In this document: one piece after another, positions 43,537 to 56,295 of the stretch
Numbering within the stretch: position 1 is the first letter of the stretch
How the letters are laid out: each line of letters begins with the position of its first letter
NCBI RefSeq assembly: GCF_963259705.1
Contig: NC_081844.1
Location: forward strand, 25,374,294-25,438,293
Direction: 5' to 3'
DNA from: Myotis daubentonii
Taxonomy: Eukaryota > Chordata > Mammalia > Chiroptera > Vespertilionidae
DNA length: 64,000 nucleotides
Position numbers and translations under genes: made by a program
The notes under the pieces: generated by a model
What the model was told of the DNA's origin: nothing
Database searches by the model: none
The model's input: only the letters and a program-made list of their open reading frames with translations

Positions 43537-46090
43537 GGCATAGGTAAACATCTATACTCACAGCCTCCAACAACCACATCAAAATTATAAATAAATACAG
43601 AACAATCATCATTCAGAACCACCTAAAAGCTGGCTGAGTGGAAATCCTACAACTAGAGAAGTAAAGAAGGAAACACATTGAGACTGGTAGGGGGGTGGAG
43701 GCGCAGAACCAGCTGGTGTGCTGTTTTTTACAATCAGGAGGGAGATAGTCTCTGCAGAGGCCACCCGTGAGGAGCAAGGGGTCCCAGCCTCACACCAGAC
43801 CCCCAGCCCAGGGTTCCAGAACTGAAGAGAAGTCCTTGTAACTATGAACTGTAAAAACCAGCCGGCATTGTGGCTGAGTGACACAGAGGCTGCTGGAGAC
43901 CCAGGTGTTCCATTTAAAGCGCTAGCACATAAACTTATTACTCAGACTCCCAGCACCAGGTGGCTTTGGGGGACCCAGATACATACGTGGAGAAACTAGA
44001 TTGTCTGGCCTGAGGGCAGCTTTATCCCAGACAGGGGTGATTGCAAGGATCATTGTTCCTGTGCTGGCACTTCCCCTGTCGCAGGGCTGACTGGCAGCCA
44101 TATTTGAGTCTCCATCAGCATGGAGAACACTGTTTGCTCCACCCTGGGGATTCCTTGAGACCCCACCCCATCCAACTTGCAGCTCCACCCAAGCTGTTTG
44201 CAGCACCTATTCCATATGAATGGCCTGTCCTGCCTCAGGCTTCAGTCGTTACTAAAATCTCTCAAACAAGATACAGCTGATGACAGCATGCCCCAAACCT
44301 ATTAATAAAAGGCCCAAGACCAAGCACTAGCACCAGCCTGCCTTGCTTCACAGCTGGGCCTCGTCTGGACACCTCCAAGCCCAGTACAAATAGCAAATAG
44401 CAGCCATCTACAGATCCCACTGTATCTCCTGCCAGGTGGCCCCAGGTGGTGGCTGACTTTGCACTTCCCTGGAGGTCCTAGAGGCAGTGCACCTGGTGAA
44501 CAGCTTCAAACCATAGCAGATTACAACTCTACACATGCACAAGCAACCTACTCAAGAGGCAAACTCAATAAGCACCAAAACCCCAATGAAGCAAGTCCTG
44601 CTCCAAAGAGGTGTTTCCTCCCACTGTAGTTGCAGCTGGTCCTCACAGCCAATTGGCCTGGAAGTCAACTCCTCCCAGTGACGCCAACAGCAATGAAGGC
44701 TCAACTACAAGATTATGCACACAGCCCACACAGGGGCACACCTAGAGTGTTCAGCTCAGGTGAGTGGGGTGGCTGAGCCACTGGGCCCTACAGAACACCT
44801 AATATACAAGGCCACTCTACCAATTCCTAGGAGACATAGCAGTTCTACCTAATACACAGAAAGAAAGAGATGCAGCCAAAATTTGGAGACAAAGAACTAT
44901 GTCACAAATGAAAGAAATGGAAGCAAGCAAACTACTGGATACAGAGTTCAAAGCCATGGTTATAAGGTTACTCACGGATCTTCATGAGACTTTCAAGGAT
45001 CTTAGTGAGAATGCCAAAGACATAAAAACTGACCAGTCAGAAATTAAGCATACACTAACTGAAATAAATAATAATTTACATAGATTCAACAGTTGAGGAT
45101 TCCAAGAATCAAATCAACAATTTGGAGTATGAGGAAGCAAAAACACCCAATCAAAAGAGAAAAAAAAATAGAATCGAAAAATATGAAGATAGTGTAAGGA
45201 GCCTCTGGGACAACTTCAAGCATACCAACATTTGCATTATGGGGTGCCAGAAGAATAGAGAGCGCAAGATATTAAAAACCTATCTGAAGAAATAATGACA
45301 TAACACTTCCCCTACCTGTGAAAGAAATAGACTTACAAGTCCAGAAAGTGCAGAGAGTTCCAAACAAGAGGAACCCAAAGAGGCCAATACCAAGACACAC
45401 CATAATTAAAATATCAAGGGTTAACACAAAGAAAGAATCTTAAAAGCAGCAAGAGAAAAGCAGTTAGTTACCTACAAGAGAGTGCCCACAAGACTGTAAG
45501 CTGATTTCTCAACAGAAACTTGCAGGCCAGAAGGGAGTGGCAAGAAATATTCAAAGAGGTGAACAGTAAGGACCTACAACCAAGATTACTGGACCAAGCA
45601 AAGCTCTCATTTAGAATTCAGGGTCAGATAAATAGCTTTACAAACAAGAAAAAGCTAAAGGAGTTCATCACCACCAAACCAGTATTACATGAAATGTTGA
45701 AGGGTATTCTTTACGAAGAGGAAGAAGAGGAGGAAGAAAAAGAGGAAGAAGAAGAGATAAAAATATGAACAATAAAATGGCAACAAATACGTATCTATCA
45801 ACAAATCTAAAAATCAAAATAAATGAACAAGAAATCTAATGAACAAAATAAACTATTGAATAAAATAGAATCGGAGGCATGGAAGCATGGAACAGACTGA
45901 CGAATCATTCTCAGAGGGAAGGGGGAGGGGGCCGGGAAGAGATTAACCAAAGATCTTACTGTGTCTATGGACACAGACAGTAGGGTGGTGACGACGGGGC
46001 AGAGGGGAACCTGGTAGAAGGGGCAATGCGGGAGAATAAAGGGGGACATCCGTAATACTCTCAACAAGAAAGATTTTGGAAAAAAAAAAT
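43537..46090 (+). mobile_element. HAL1 retrotransposon, near full length
   Basis: Starts GGCATAGGTAAACATC (the 5' end shared with the HAL1s at 10230 and 17480). It continues through a 5' UTR and decayed ORF1 to a 3' UTR and poly(A) at 46080. No ORF2. AATTGG flanks both ends. Confidence 0.83.
44899..45768 (+). pseudogene. HAL1 ORF1, broken
   Basis: Reads KEMEASKLLDTEFKAMVIRL at the start and MQARREWQEIFKEVNSKDLQ at 45520, with frameshifts and stops between. The C-terminus runs on into a Glu-rich stretch encoded by GAGGAAGA repeats. Confidence 0.83.
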
Positions 46091-46581
46091 TAATTGGTTC
46101 CTCCAGCACACACCCCAACTGGGGATCAAACCCAAAACCTGGAATCGAACCTGCTGCCTTTTAGTGTATGGATGATGCTCCAATGGAGCCACACCAGCCA
46201 GGCAATTAAAAGTTATTTTTAACTAAGTAAAATAAAAACACAACATATACAATTTTGTGAGATACAACAAAAGTGGTGCTTACAGTGAAATTTATGCAAT
46301 TGAACAAATATATTAAAAACTGAAAGATCTGTAACCAATACTGTAAGCATCTACTTCAGGAAACAATAAAAAAAATGAGCTAATTAGACACAATGTAAGC
46401 AGAATAAAAGAATATGTGAAAAATCAATGGAGAAAAAAAATTAAAGCTGCTTCTTTGATGAGAGTAGTAAAATTGATAAACATGTATACTAGACTATTAA
46501 GAAAAGTGGGAAGACAGAAATTATTAATGTCAGAAAGCAAAGAAGGGGAAACTAAATTTTTTTTTTAAAAAAAGGATTTGA

Positions 46582-46779
46582 GCCCTAGCTGGTTTGGCTC
46601 AGTGGATAGAGCGTCAGCCTGCGGACTGCGGGTCCTGGGTTTGATTCCAGTTATGGGCACATGCTCGACCCCCATTGGGGGGCATGCAGGAAAGAGTTGA
46701 TCAATGATTCTCATTGTTGATGTTTCTCTCTCTCTCTTCCTCACCTTTCCGAAGTCAATAAAAATATATATGTTTTTTA
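46582..46779 (+). mobile_element. Ves SINE
   Basis: Head GCCCTAGCTGGTTTGGCTCA, flanked by AAAAGGATTTGA on both sides. Confidence 0.93.
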
Positions 46780-47739
46780 AAAGGATTTGATAAAATTGAA
46801 TATTTGCTTATGATAACCAACTAGCAACAGAAGGAAACTTCCACTTCTTGAGATAGAACATATTCAAAACCTGTAGCTAAATTAATCACGTTTCTTCCTT
46901 AAGACATGATTGTCTATGTGAAACACCAGAAAGAGCCAACAACAACAGAGAGAACTCCTGGAATTAATAAAAGAGTAACCCACACAAATATACTCAACTG
47001 ATCTTTGACAAAACAGGCAAGACAATTCAATGGGGGGGAAAAGTATTTTAACAAATAATGCTGGAAATCATGAGTATCTACATATAAATGCACATACAGA
47101 AAATGAATGTAGACACAGGCCTTACACCTTTAACAAAAATTCATGCAAAACACATCACAGATCTATATGTAAAATGCAAAGGTAATAAACTTCTACAAGA
47201 TAACACAAGAAAATCTAGGTACAAATAAATCAACAACGTGGTGTCACTCACTACACTCTTATTAAATGGCTCAAATTCTAAATACTCGAACACCATATAC
47301 TGGTGGAGATGTAAAGCTGGAAATAATCCTAATTCATTGCTGGTGGGAATGGAATTGGACATGTCTACAGTGAAGACAGGAACTTTCTTTTAATGCAAAA
47401 TATACTTGTACTACGATTAGTAAGATCCAGCAATCACACTCCTTGTGACCTAACTAATTGAAACCTAATGTTCATACAAAAACCTGTACATATTTGTAGA
47501 CATTTTGTTCATGATTGGCAGAAGTTAGAGTTCAGCAAGATGTCCTTCAAGAGACAGACAGACAACTGGTAAGTCCATGCAATGAAATGGGGTATTAAGC
47601 CATAAAAACACACGGAAAAACTCAAAAGTACTTTGCTAAGTGAAAAAAGCCAATCTCACAAGGCTACACACTGTATAATTCTAAGTATATGACAATCAGG
47701 GACACACACACAAAAACATGAGCCAATAAAAAGGCCTCT

Positions 47740-47955
47740 GAGCCGAAACCGGTTTGGCTCAGTGGATAGAGCGTCGGACTGCGGACTGAAAGGTCCCAGG
47801 TTCGATTCCGGTCAAGGGCACGTACCTGGGTTGCGGGCACATCCCCAATAGGAGATGTAAAGGAGGCAGCTGATCAATGTTTCTCTCTCATCGATGTTTC
47901 TAACTATCTCTCTCCCTTCCTCTCTGTAAAAAATCAATAAAATATTTTTTTTTTA
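47740..47955 (+). mobile_element. Ves SINE (AGCCGAAACCGG subtype)
   Basis: Flanked by AAAAAGGCCTCTGA on both sides; close to the copy at 38863. Confidence 0.95.
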
Positions 47956-48302
47956 AAAAAAGGCCTCTGAGTTTAAAGGATTTAGGGGTTGGAGGGAGAA
48001 ATGATCAAATAGGTGGACACAGAAGATTTCTGGTAAATAAAACTAGAATATATGATATAAAAATTATGAATACACATTATTTTACATTTGCTCAAAACGA
48101 TAGATCCCATAACAACAAGAGCCAATGGTAATGTAAACTATGCATTTTAATGCATGAATATTGGTTAAGCCATTATAACAAATGTACCACAGTAATTCAA
48201 CATGGGAAAAATAGTGCAAACTCTATGGTTGCACAGGGCTGATGTGGGAACTCTCTGTACTCTGATCAATTTTTCAGTAAACCTAAAACAGCTTTAAAAA
48301 AC

Positions 48303-48522
48303 TGCCCTAACCAGTTTGACTCAATGGATAGAGCGTTGGCTGCAGACTCAAGGGTCCCAGGTTCAATTCCGGTCAAGGGCATGTACCTTGGTTGTGGGCA
48401 CATACCCAGTGGGGGGTGTGCAGGAGGCAGCTGATCGACGTTTCTCCCTCATCGATGTTTCTAACTCTCTATCCCTCTCCCTTCCTCTCTACAAAAACTC
48501 AATAAAATATATTTTTAAAAAA
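48303..48522 (+). mobile_element. Ves SINE
   Basis: Head GCCCTAACCAGTTTGACTCA; TAAAAAACT flanks. Confidence 0.92.
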
Positions 48523-48863
48523 TAAAAAACTGATGTACTAGTATATCAAAAACTAAGAAAAGATGAAGACAGACTCATTACAATTCATCCCTGATAACTA
48601 CCTGTTAACACTAACTTAAAATTTTTCCACCTTCCTATGCATCATTTATTTTAAATAGAGAAATTTATATATACCACATTTACCTGTGATCAATTATTAT
48701 TATTAACAAAATACTGCTTTTTAAATTTAACTTAATATTTTCAATATAACAAACCACTCCAAGATTTAAACACTAAATTATATAAGAATGCAGAACATAA
48801 AAATTTATAAATCCCTTTCCAACTAAAAGGACAAAATACATGACAATTTTCTCTATACCTATA
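48523..48863. other. No recognised feature
   Basis: AT-rich DNA. Confidence 0.4.
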
Positions 48864-49308
48864 TCTGTATAATAAAAGCCTAAGTGACCATTATAGCAGA
48901 ACAACCAGAACAACTGGTCGCTATGATGCACACTGATCACCAGGGGGCAGACACTCAATGCAGGAGCTGCTCCCTGATGGTCAGTGCGCTCTCACAGGGG
49001 GAGCACCGCTCAGCCAGAAGCCAGGCTCACGGCTGGCAAGTGCATTGGTGGTGGCAGGAGCTTCTCCCACCTCTGCAGCAGCGCTACGGAGCAGTGAGCC
49101 CAGTGGAAGGAGCAGCAAGCAGGTGGGCAATAAGTAGTGAGGGTTCCCAGACTGCGAGAGGGATGTCCTCCTGCCGGCTTAGGCCTAATCCCTGCCAGGC
49201 CTAAGCCAGCAGGCAGACATTCCCTGAGGGGTATTAGACTGCAAGAAGGCACAGGTAGGGCTGAGGGGCGCCCCCACCCCCCACCCACTTCGTGTACTGG
49301 GCCTCTAG
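48864..49308 (+). mobile_element. HeliBat-type Helitron, 445 bp
   Basis: TCTGTATAATAAAAGCCTAA to CGTGTACTGGGCCTCTAG. Shares GCACACTGATCACCAGGGGGC with the copies at 538 and 58430. Confidence 0.88.
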
Positions 49309-50084
49309 TTTCATAATAAGGATATATGAAAGAAATGAGTCAATATAATACATTAGGGGGTTGCAATTAAGCTCTGAAATGTACCATAAGTTTCAAGTAT
49401 TTACATAGGCTTACACATACTTTGATGTGTTTCTCAAATCTATGAAAATTGAAATTATTTTCTTTTTCCCTCGCATCTATTAAAACAGCAGTTAACTTGC
49501 CTTAGGAATAGTATAGCCTTTTACATGTCAAAGTACTTTAGGGAAAGGCACATACGAAACTGACCTAAATTTGGAAAAAGCACCTGAGAACTTAAAATCA
49601 TTCATCTGACATCTTTAGGTTCTCTGGCCTGAGTGGAGACAAAATTCAACTTGGTTCCACAATTACCTTGCATTACATGGTATCTCTCAATCAACTTAAA
49701 TATTAAAAGCCCAAGTGTTAATGGAAACTAGAGGCAAAGGGCTGCATCCAACAAGAGAAAAAACAAATTATGGAATGAAGACAATTCAAAAGGAAACCCA
49801 CATTCAGTAAGGTGAACATAACTGCAAACAAACATGGGGTCTAGACACCTCTGACTGAGACAGGACCCCTGGAGTGGGTCAGGCCCTAAGCATGGATGGG
49901 AGGGACACCTGAGCAGACCCAGAATTGAACTCTGGGAGCTCCACACATCCTCTTCCCTCTCCGGTAAGCATGGAGGCACTTCCCCCCCAGGCTTCCATTC
50001 TCACACTGAGGAAACTCTCAGCCAGGTTCAGTTTCAGTTCTGACCAAATGCACCCCTGATTATTCATAAACCCTCTGTCTAGAA
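49309..50084. other. No recognised feature
   Basis: Probably unique intergenic sequence; frames here show no domain. Confidence 0.4.
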
Positions 50085-50196
50085 CAGTGATGGCGAACCT
50101 ATGACACGCGTGTCAGAGGTGACACGCGAACTCATTTTTTTGGTTGATTTTTCTTTGTTAAATGGCATTTAAATATATAAAATAAATATCAAAAAA
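50085..50196. mobile_element. Left half of a CAGTGATGG hAT
   Basis: Matches the first 112 bp of the 5878 element (CAGTGATGGCGAACCTATGA). The right half is missing and L1 sequence begins at the break. Confidence 0.93.
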
Positions 50197-53101
50197 TACT
50201 AGACCCCACAGAAATACAAATGATTGTTAAAAAATACTATGGACAGCTTTACTCCAACAAACTAGACAACCTGGAGGAAATGGACAAATTCCTAGAAAAA
50301 TACAGCATTCCAAAACTCAATCAGGAAGAATCTAAAAATCTCAACAGGCCAATAACTATGGAAGAAATTGAAGCAGTCATCAAAAAGCTTCCATCAAACA
50401 AAAGCCCAGGACCAGACGGCTTCACAGGGGAGTTTTACCAAACATTCAAGGAAGAACTAAAACCTATCCTCCTCAGACTACTACAAAAAATTCAAGAGGA
50501 AGGAACACTTCCAAGCTCATTCTATGAAGCCAGCATCACCCTAATACCAAAACCAGGTAAAGACAACACAATGAAAGAGAATTACAGGCCAATATCCCTC
50601 ATGAACATAGATGCCAAAATCCTCAACAAAATCTTAGCAAATCGGATCCAGCAGTACATCAGAAAGATCATACACCATGACCAAGTAGGATTTATCCCAG
50701 GGATGCAAGGATGGTACAATATCCGCAAATCAATAAACGTGATACATCACATAAACAAATTGAAAGAAAAAAACCACATGGTCATATCAATTGATGCAGA
50801 AAAAGCGTTTGACAAAATTCAACACCCATTTTTGATAAAAACTCTCACCAAGGTGGGAGTAGAAGGATCATACCTCAACATAATAAAAGCCATATATGAC
50901 AGGCCCACAGCCAACATCATACTCAACGGACAAAAACTAACACCATTTCCCCTAAGAACAGGAACAAGACAGGGATGCCCCCTCTCACCACTCCTGTTCA
51001 ACATAGTACTGGAAGTGTTAGCCATTGCAATTCGGCAAGAAGAAGAAATAAAAGGCATCCAAATTGGAAAAGAGGAAGTAAAACTGTCCTTATTTGCAGA
51101 CGACATGATATTATACATACAAAACCCTAGAGATTCCATCAAAAAGCTACTAGAATTAATACATGAATTTGGCAATGTAGCAGGATACAAAATTAACCCC
51201 AAGAAATCTGAGGCATTTCTATACACCAATAGTGAACTTTCAGAAAGAGAGATTATAAAAACAATCCCGTTTACCATTGCACCGAAAAAACTAAGCTACC
51301 TAGGAATAAACTTAACTAAAGAGGTAAAAGACCTCTACTCAGAAAACTACAGGACGTTGAAAAAAGACATAGAGGAAGACATAAACAGATGGAAGAACAT
51401 ACCGTGTTCATGGATTGGTAGAATCAACATCATCAAAATGTCCATACTACCCAAAACAATCTATAAATTCAACGCACTTCCCATTAAAGTACCAACAGCA
51501 TACTTCAGAGATCTAGAACGAACTTTCCAAAAATTCATCTGGAATAAAAAAAGACCCCGAATAGCTGCAGCAATCCTGAAAAAGAACAAAGTAGGTGGGA
51601 TCTCAATACCAGATATCAAGTTGTATTACAAAGCCACTGTTCTCAAAACTGCCTGGTACTGGCACAAGAATAGGCATATAGATCAATGGAATAGAATAGA
51701 GAGCCCAGAAATCGGCCCGAACCAATATGCTCAATTAATATTTGACAAAGGAGGCAAGAACATACAATGGAGCCAAGATAGTCTCTTCAATAAATGGTGT
51801 TGGGAAAATTGGACAGATATATGCAAGAAAATGAAACTAGACCACCAACTTACACCATACACAAAAATAAACTCAAAATGGATAAAGGACTTAAATGTAC
51901 GACAGGATACCATAAAAATTCTAGAAGAATCCAAAGGCAACAAAATCTCAGACATATGCCGAAGCAATTTCTTCACTGATACAGCTCCTAGGGCACTTGA
52001 AACTAAAGAAAAAATGAACAAATGGGACTACATCAAAATAAAAAGCTTCTGCACAGCAAAAGAAACCATCAACAAAACAACGAGAAAACCCACTGTGTGG
52101 GAAAACATATTTGCCAATGACATATCTGATAAGGGCCTAATCTCCAAAATGTATAGGGAACTCATACAACTTAACAAAAGGAAGATAAACAATCCAATCA
52201 AAAAATGGGCAAAGGACCTAAATAGACACCTTTCAAAAGAGGACATCCAGAAAGCCAAGAGACATATGAAAACATGCTCAAAGTCACTAATCATCCGAGA
52301 GATGCAAATCAAAACAGCAATGAGGTACCATCTCACACCTGTCAGACTGGCTATCATCAACAAATCAACAAACGACAAGTGCTGGAGAGGATGTGGAGAA
52401 AAAGGAACACTTGTGCACTGCTGGTGGGAATGCAGACTGGTGCAGCCACTATGGAAGACAGTATGGAGTTTCCTTAAAAAACTGAAAATGGAACTCCCAT
52501 TTGACCCTGTGATCCCACTTCTAGGAATATATCCCAAGAAACCAGAAACACCAATCAGAAAGGATATATGCACCCCTATGTTCATAGCAGCACAATTCAC
52601 CATAGCTAAGATCTGGAAACAGCCTAAGTGCCCATCAGTAGATGAATGGATTAGAAAACTGTGGTACATCTACACGATGGAATACTATGCTGCTGTAAAA
52701 AGGAAGGAACTCTTACCATTTGCAACGTCATGGATGGAACTGGAGAGCATTATGCTAAGTGAAATAAGCCAGTCAATAAAGGAAAAATACCACATGATCT
52801 CACTCATTCGTGGACAATAGAGACCATTATAAACTTTTGAACAATAATAGATACAGAGGCAGAGCTGCCTCAAACAGATTGTCGAGCTGCAGCGGGAAGG
52901 CCGGGGAGGGTTGGGGGGCAGGAGGTAGGGGGGTAAGAGATCAACTAAAGGACTTGTATGCATGCATATAAGCATAACCAATGGACATAAGACACTGGGT
53001 GATAGGGGAGGCTAGGGGACTGTCTAGGGCGGGGGGATAAAATGGATACATATGTAATACCCTTTGTAATACTTTAAGCAATAAAAAAAAAAAAAAAAAA
53101 A
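50197..53101 (+). mobile_element. Young 5'-truncated L1
   Basis: Begins inside ORF2 just before the RT ([20 protein letters not shown]), runs to a 3' UTR with G-rich tract and GCAATAAAA, then a 19-bp pure poly(A). No matching target duplication joins the two ends. Confidence 0.95.
50220..52820 (+). CDS. L1 ORF2p, RT and C-terminal part, 866 codons open
   Basis: Reverse-transcriptase part of the L1 ORF2 protein, which nicks target DNA and copies RNA in target-primed reverse transcription. The endonuclease domain is absent, so this copy cannot be autonomous. Landmarks: [13 protein letters not shown] early in [16 protein letters not shown] motif near residue 197, [14 protein letters not shown] from about 248, the catalytic FADD at 292-295, and the C-terminal Cys-rich [18 protein letters not shown] from 721. 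No stop or frameshift over 2.6 kb indicates recent insertion. The Met at 50220 is just the first in the fragment, not a native start. Confidence 0.93.
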   Translation: MIVKKYYGQLYSNKLDNLEEMDKFLEKYSIPKLNQEESKNLNRPITMEEIEAVIKKLPSNKSPGPDGFTGEFYQTFKEELKPILLRLLQKIQEEGTLPSSFYEASITLIPKPGKDNTMKENYRPISLMNIDAKILNKILANRIQQYIRKIIHHDQVGFIPGMQGWYNIRKSINVIHHINKLKEKNHMVISIDAEKAFDKIQHPFLIKTLTKVGVEGSYLNIIKAIYDRPTANIILNGQKLTPFPLRTGTRQGCPLSPLLFNIVLEVLAIAIRQEEEIKGIQIGKEEVKLSLFADDMILYIQNPRDSIKKLLELIHEFGNVAGYKINPKKSEAFLYTNSELSEREIIKTIPFTIAPKKLSYLGINLTKEVKDLYSENYRTLKKDIEEDINRWKNIPCSWIGRINIIKMSILPKTIYKFNALPIKVPTAYFRDLERTFQKFIWNKKRPRIAAAILKKNKVGGISIPDIKLYYKATVLKTAWYWHKNRHIDQWNRIESPEIGPNQYAQLIFDKGGKNIQWSQDSLFNKWCWENWTDICKKMKLDHQLTPYTKINSKWIKDLNVRQDTIKILEESKGNKISDICRSNFFTDTAPRALETKEKMNKWDYIKIKSFCTAKETINKTTRKPTVWENIFANDISDKGLISKMYRELIQLNKRKINNPIKKWAKDLNRHLSKEDIQKAKRHMKTCSKSLIIREMQIKTAMRYHLTPVRLAIINKSTNDKCWRGCGEKGTLVHCWWECRLVQPLWKTVWSFLKKLKMELPFDPVIPLLGIYPKKPETPIRKDICTPMFIAAQFTIAKIWKQPKCPSVDEWIRKLWYIYTMEYYAAVKRKELLPFATSWMELESIMLSEISQSIKEKYHMISLIRGQ

Positions 53102-53550
53102 GATTTAGGAACAAGGTGGATATGAGACAGGATTATCTACTGATGGGATTACCCATTCCCTTCCTCCATAAAAGGGGAAGCAGTGGAGAAAGCCACTGCA
53201 GTTTTGAGCAAGCCACAGGCTGTGCGCATGTCAGGAGTGGGCCAGCAACACAGCTCAGCAGCCATGGGGGAGCCTGGGTCAATCATGAAGACAAACCAGC
53301 CTTCTCTGGTGAGTAGAGATTCCCTGTCAGCAGCCAGACTGTCCATTGTATACTTTTCCTTTTGTGAAACCTCGGGAAATTAGTAGACTGTTGCTCTTAA
53401 ATCAAGAAAGTGTCTTCCTCAACGCCATTTCTTGGGTGTTAATGTTTGTTAAGTAATGTTCAAAGTCTTGTACTTTGTACATAAAGCTTCCTTGGGTTAA
53501 TAGGCCTGATGTTTTTGTTTAGTCTTGGCTTTGTGTTTTATTGGTTGGTG
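53102..53550. other. No recognised feature
   Basis: Right flank of the L1; it does not continue the hAT interrupted at 50196. Confidence 0.45.
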
Positions 53551-53714
53551 TGTTTTTTTTTTCTTGAAACAGAGAGCGGAGAGTGAGATCAGTTGGTTGC
53601 CTCCCGTCGCAGGGATTGAACCCATAACCGAGATATTGTCCTGACCGGGAATGGAACCCACAAACTTTGGTGTATAGGACCATGCTCCAGAACTGGGCCA
53701 CATCAGCCAGGGCG
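53551..53714 (-). mobile_element. Ves-like SINE
   Basis: Minus strand; head CCACATCAGCCAGGGC, tail T-run at 53551. Confidence 0.8.
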
Positions 53715-53743
53715 ATAGTGTTTTGTGTATTTTGTTGTTATTT

Positions 53744-53744
53744 T

Positions 53745-53801
<57 letters not shown>

Positions 53802-53997
53802 TTGTAATGATTTCAGAGAGGAAGGGAGAGGGAGAGAGAAAAACCTCAATGAGGAGAGAGGGTCATTGATCAGCTGCCTCCTGCACACCACACACTGGGA
53901 ATGGGCCCACAACCCAGGCATGTGCCCTGACCAGGAATCAAACCATGACCTCCTGGTTCATAGGTCTACGCTCAACCACTGAGCCACACTGGCCAGC
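53744..53997 (-). mobile_element. Ves SINE with (TA)n expansion
   Basis: Minus-strand Ves, head CCACTGAGCCACACTGGCCAGC. The tail is expanded into about 25 TA units at 53749-53800. Confidence 0.88.
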
Positions 53998-54080
53998 TTC
54001 GCTTTGTTTTTAACTAACATCCATGTCACTAGAAATTGGAAGTCGTGTTTGACCCCGCACAGTTTAAACTGTGCCCCTCT

Positions 54081-54612
54081 CTGGAAAGTGTTTGATACAA
54101 TGTACTTGGTCATTTAAACAAAAATTCAGGCCCATGCTGGTTTTGCTCAAGAGATAGAGCGTCGGCCTGTGGACCCAAGGCTCCCAGGTTCGATTCTCTT
54201 CAAAGGTAGTTCAATTCCGAACCAGGGCACGTTCCTAGGTTGCAGGCTCCTACCTGGCCCGGACCCTGGTCGGGGCTCCTGCAGGAGGCCACCACTGATG
54301 TCTTTCCCTCATATATATATTTCGCTCTGTCTTTCCCTCTCTCTTCCACCCTCTCTAAAAATCAACAAAAAAATATCCTCAGGTGAGGATTAAAAAATAA
54401 ATAAATTCAGTTCTGTAATCAGATAGCATCTTATCAGTTAGTTTTTCCTTAATCTCTTTGGCATCAATAATTGTAGTTCTTTTTTTTTTCTTTATCCCTC
54501 CTAACCTCTCATCCTCCATCCCTCCTCTCCTTCTAATGGTCTCTGTCCTGGCTTGACTGTTTCTCACATCACCTACTTATACCTAACACCATATCAGCCA
54601 TTCTTTAGTCTA
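54081..54612 (+). repeat. Dispersed duplication, copy 1
   Basis: Colinear with 61096-61630: left flank, a Ves of the GTGAGGATTA subtype and about 210 bp of right flank (TTGGCATCAATAATTGTA ... CATATCAGCCATTC). Roughly 12% different by eye. Confidence 0.8.
54128..54400 (+). mobile_element. Ves SINE (GTGAGGATTA tail subtype)
   Basis: GGCCCATGCTGGTTTTGCTC head with a partial internal repeat (two box-B-like segments), ending TCCTCAGGTGAGGATTA. Confidence 0.85.
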
Positions 54613-55198
54613 GTGGGGTGGCTGGTGTCCAGAAAGGCACTAGCTTACACAGGATATTACAACAAACAAGTGACTCTAGGGGACTCTGAGTTAGTAGTGA
54701 AATATTTGGGGAACGGGTCAGTTGGGCATGGCACCTGGTCTCTGTGAGTTGAGTCAGCGATACTAGCAGTGATGGGATGAGTGGGCAGATGGCTATCTGA
54801 GCCTCAGGATTGAAGGCAGATTACATTGATTCCATGGGCACATCTACTTCATTAATGGCTTTTGTTGCCAGAGAATTGAATGGGATGGCCCAGAAAAGGT
54901 GTGGATGGAGTACAAATGTGAGAACAGGACTGACTTCTAAGAAGCACAGATTGCATTAAGTCAGATTAAAGGGCAGAGAGTAGGAGGAGAGAAGGAGGGT
55001 TAGGCGGGTTATTTACATTAGAGGTCTTTGTGCAAAAATGGAAACTGTGAAGAAAATATGGTATTTCTGAGTTACAATAAAACCTCGACATAACAGATTA
55101 ATTTGGGCAAGGGGGCGGGGGAGTGTCTGATAAAGCTGAAAGTCTGTTCTATAAGAAAGTAGGCTTTCTCAATGCGTATGTTAAAAATTTGACAAATT
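54613..55198. other. No recognised feature
   Basis: Intergenic; frames lack domains. Confidence 0.4.
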
Positions 55199-55415
55199 GC
55201 CCTAACTGGTTTGGCTCAGTGGATAGAGCGTTGGCCTGCAGACTGAAGGGTCCCAGGTTCAATTCCAGTCAAGGGTATTACCTTGGTTGTGGGCACATCC
55301 CCAGTAGGGGGTGTGCAGGAGGCAGCTGATCAATGTTTCTCTCTTATCAATGTTTCTAACTCTCTATCCCTCTCCCTTCCTCTCTAAAAAATCAATAAAA
55401 TATGTATTTTTAAAA
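55199..55415 (+). mobile_element. Ves SINE
   Basis: Flanked by AAAATTTGACAAAT/TTTGACAAAT (from 55184 and 55416). Confidence 0.94.
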
Positions 55416-55429
55416 AATTTGACAAATAA

Positions 55430-55640
55430 GCCTGGGATGATGTGGCTCAGTGGCTGACCCATGAACCATCAGGTCACAGTTCAAATCCCAGTCGGCACAT
55501 GCCCACGGTGGGGGCTCAGGGATCCACCATAGCAGGCTTGCAAGAGGCAGCTGATCAAAGACTCTCTCATCACTGGTGTTTCTATCTCTCTTTCCCTCTT
55601 TCTTCCTCTCTCTGATATGAACAAAAACATGTGTTTTTAA
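55430..55640 (+). mobile_element. Ves-like SINE
   Basis: AAGCCTGGGATGATGTGGCTC head, GATCCACC variant, long A-run tail. Confidence 0.82.
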
Positions 55641-55667
55641 AAAAAAAAAAAAAAAAAAACATTTGAC

Positions 55668-55885
55668 CCTAGCCATTTTGTCTCAGTGGATAGGGTGTTT
55701 GCCTATGGACTGAAGGGTCCCAGGTTCGATTCTCATCAAGGGCACATGCCCAGGTTGCAGACTCGACCCCCATTAGGGGCAAGCAGAAGGCAGCCAACCA
55801 ATGGTTCTCTCTCATCATTGATGTGTCTATCTCTCTTTCTCTCTTCTGCTCTGGAATGAATAAAATATATATAATTTTTTTAAAA
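55668..55885 (+). mobile_element. Ves SINE
   Basis: ACCCTAGCCATTTTGTCTCA head, tail TAAAATATATATAATTTTTT. Confidence 0.88.
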
Positions 55886-56295
55886 GAAACTTTTGACAAA
55901 TTAACGCTCCCATTTTCACCTATGTAGACCCATTTGTGTAATTAAAATTAAGTATATACAAAAGTTTAATTTCACAGAAAACTTTTCTATATGTATTACA
56001 GCAGTTTTAAATATATGCTGAGTAGATCTAGTAAATGAATGTCACCTTGAGCATTTGGCCTACAGGCATTAAAACTGCTGCAGAAAGTCAGTCCAGGGGA
56101 CAATAGCCCAATTGCCTCCCATGATGCAGTGTGATCACATGCTAATCATTCTCTGAACACTGTTGACGATCAGTGACTTTTGGATTTAAATTTGAAGACT
56201 ATAGTTTTAGACATGTAATACTTATTTATGTTAGTAAAACTGCTACAGTGTTTTTTCCAATCTGGCCTATTCACCGAAATTTGTTAAAAATAACA
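55886..56295. other. No recognised feature
   Basis: AT-rich DNA between Ves copies. Confidence 0.4.

Larger units (their letters stand above)
43325..46203 (-). mobile_element. Ves SINE split by two insertions
   Basis: Tail half at 43325-43400 and head half at 46092-46203 (GGTTCCTCCAGCACACACCC ... GAGCCACACCAGCCAGGC). The interval holds the inserts at 43401-43524 and 43537-46090. Confidence 0.75.
40607..48302 (+). mobile_element. Ancient L1 broken by nested insertions
   Basis: Degenerate L1 in one order: ORF1-like (40607-41240), intergenic and endonuclease start (41240-42041), endonuclease (42977-43324, AACAACAGCAGAATACACAT), ORF2 middle (46204-46580), RT to C-terminus (46780-47739) and 3' UTR (47956-48302). 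Two Ves plus, a Helitron, a HAL1 and an older minus Ves interrupt it. Not coding. Confidence 0.7.

Noticed and set aside
45700..45768. Acidic poly-Glu tail as a functional domain
   Set aside because: Low-complexity GAGGAAGA expansion after the normal ORF1 end (EMLKGIL), where a stop was lost in a decayed HAL1.
52028..52669. 213-codon frame antisense to the L1
   Set aside because: Shadow of ORF2 on the other strand; it recurs antisense at other L1 copies (39735-40154).
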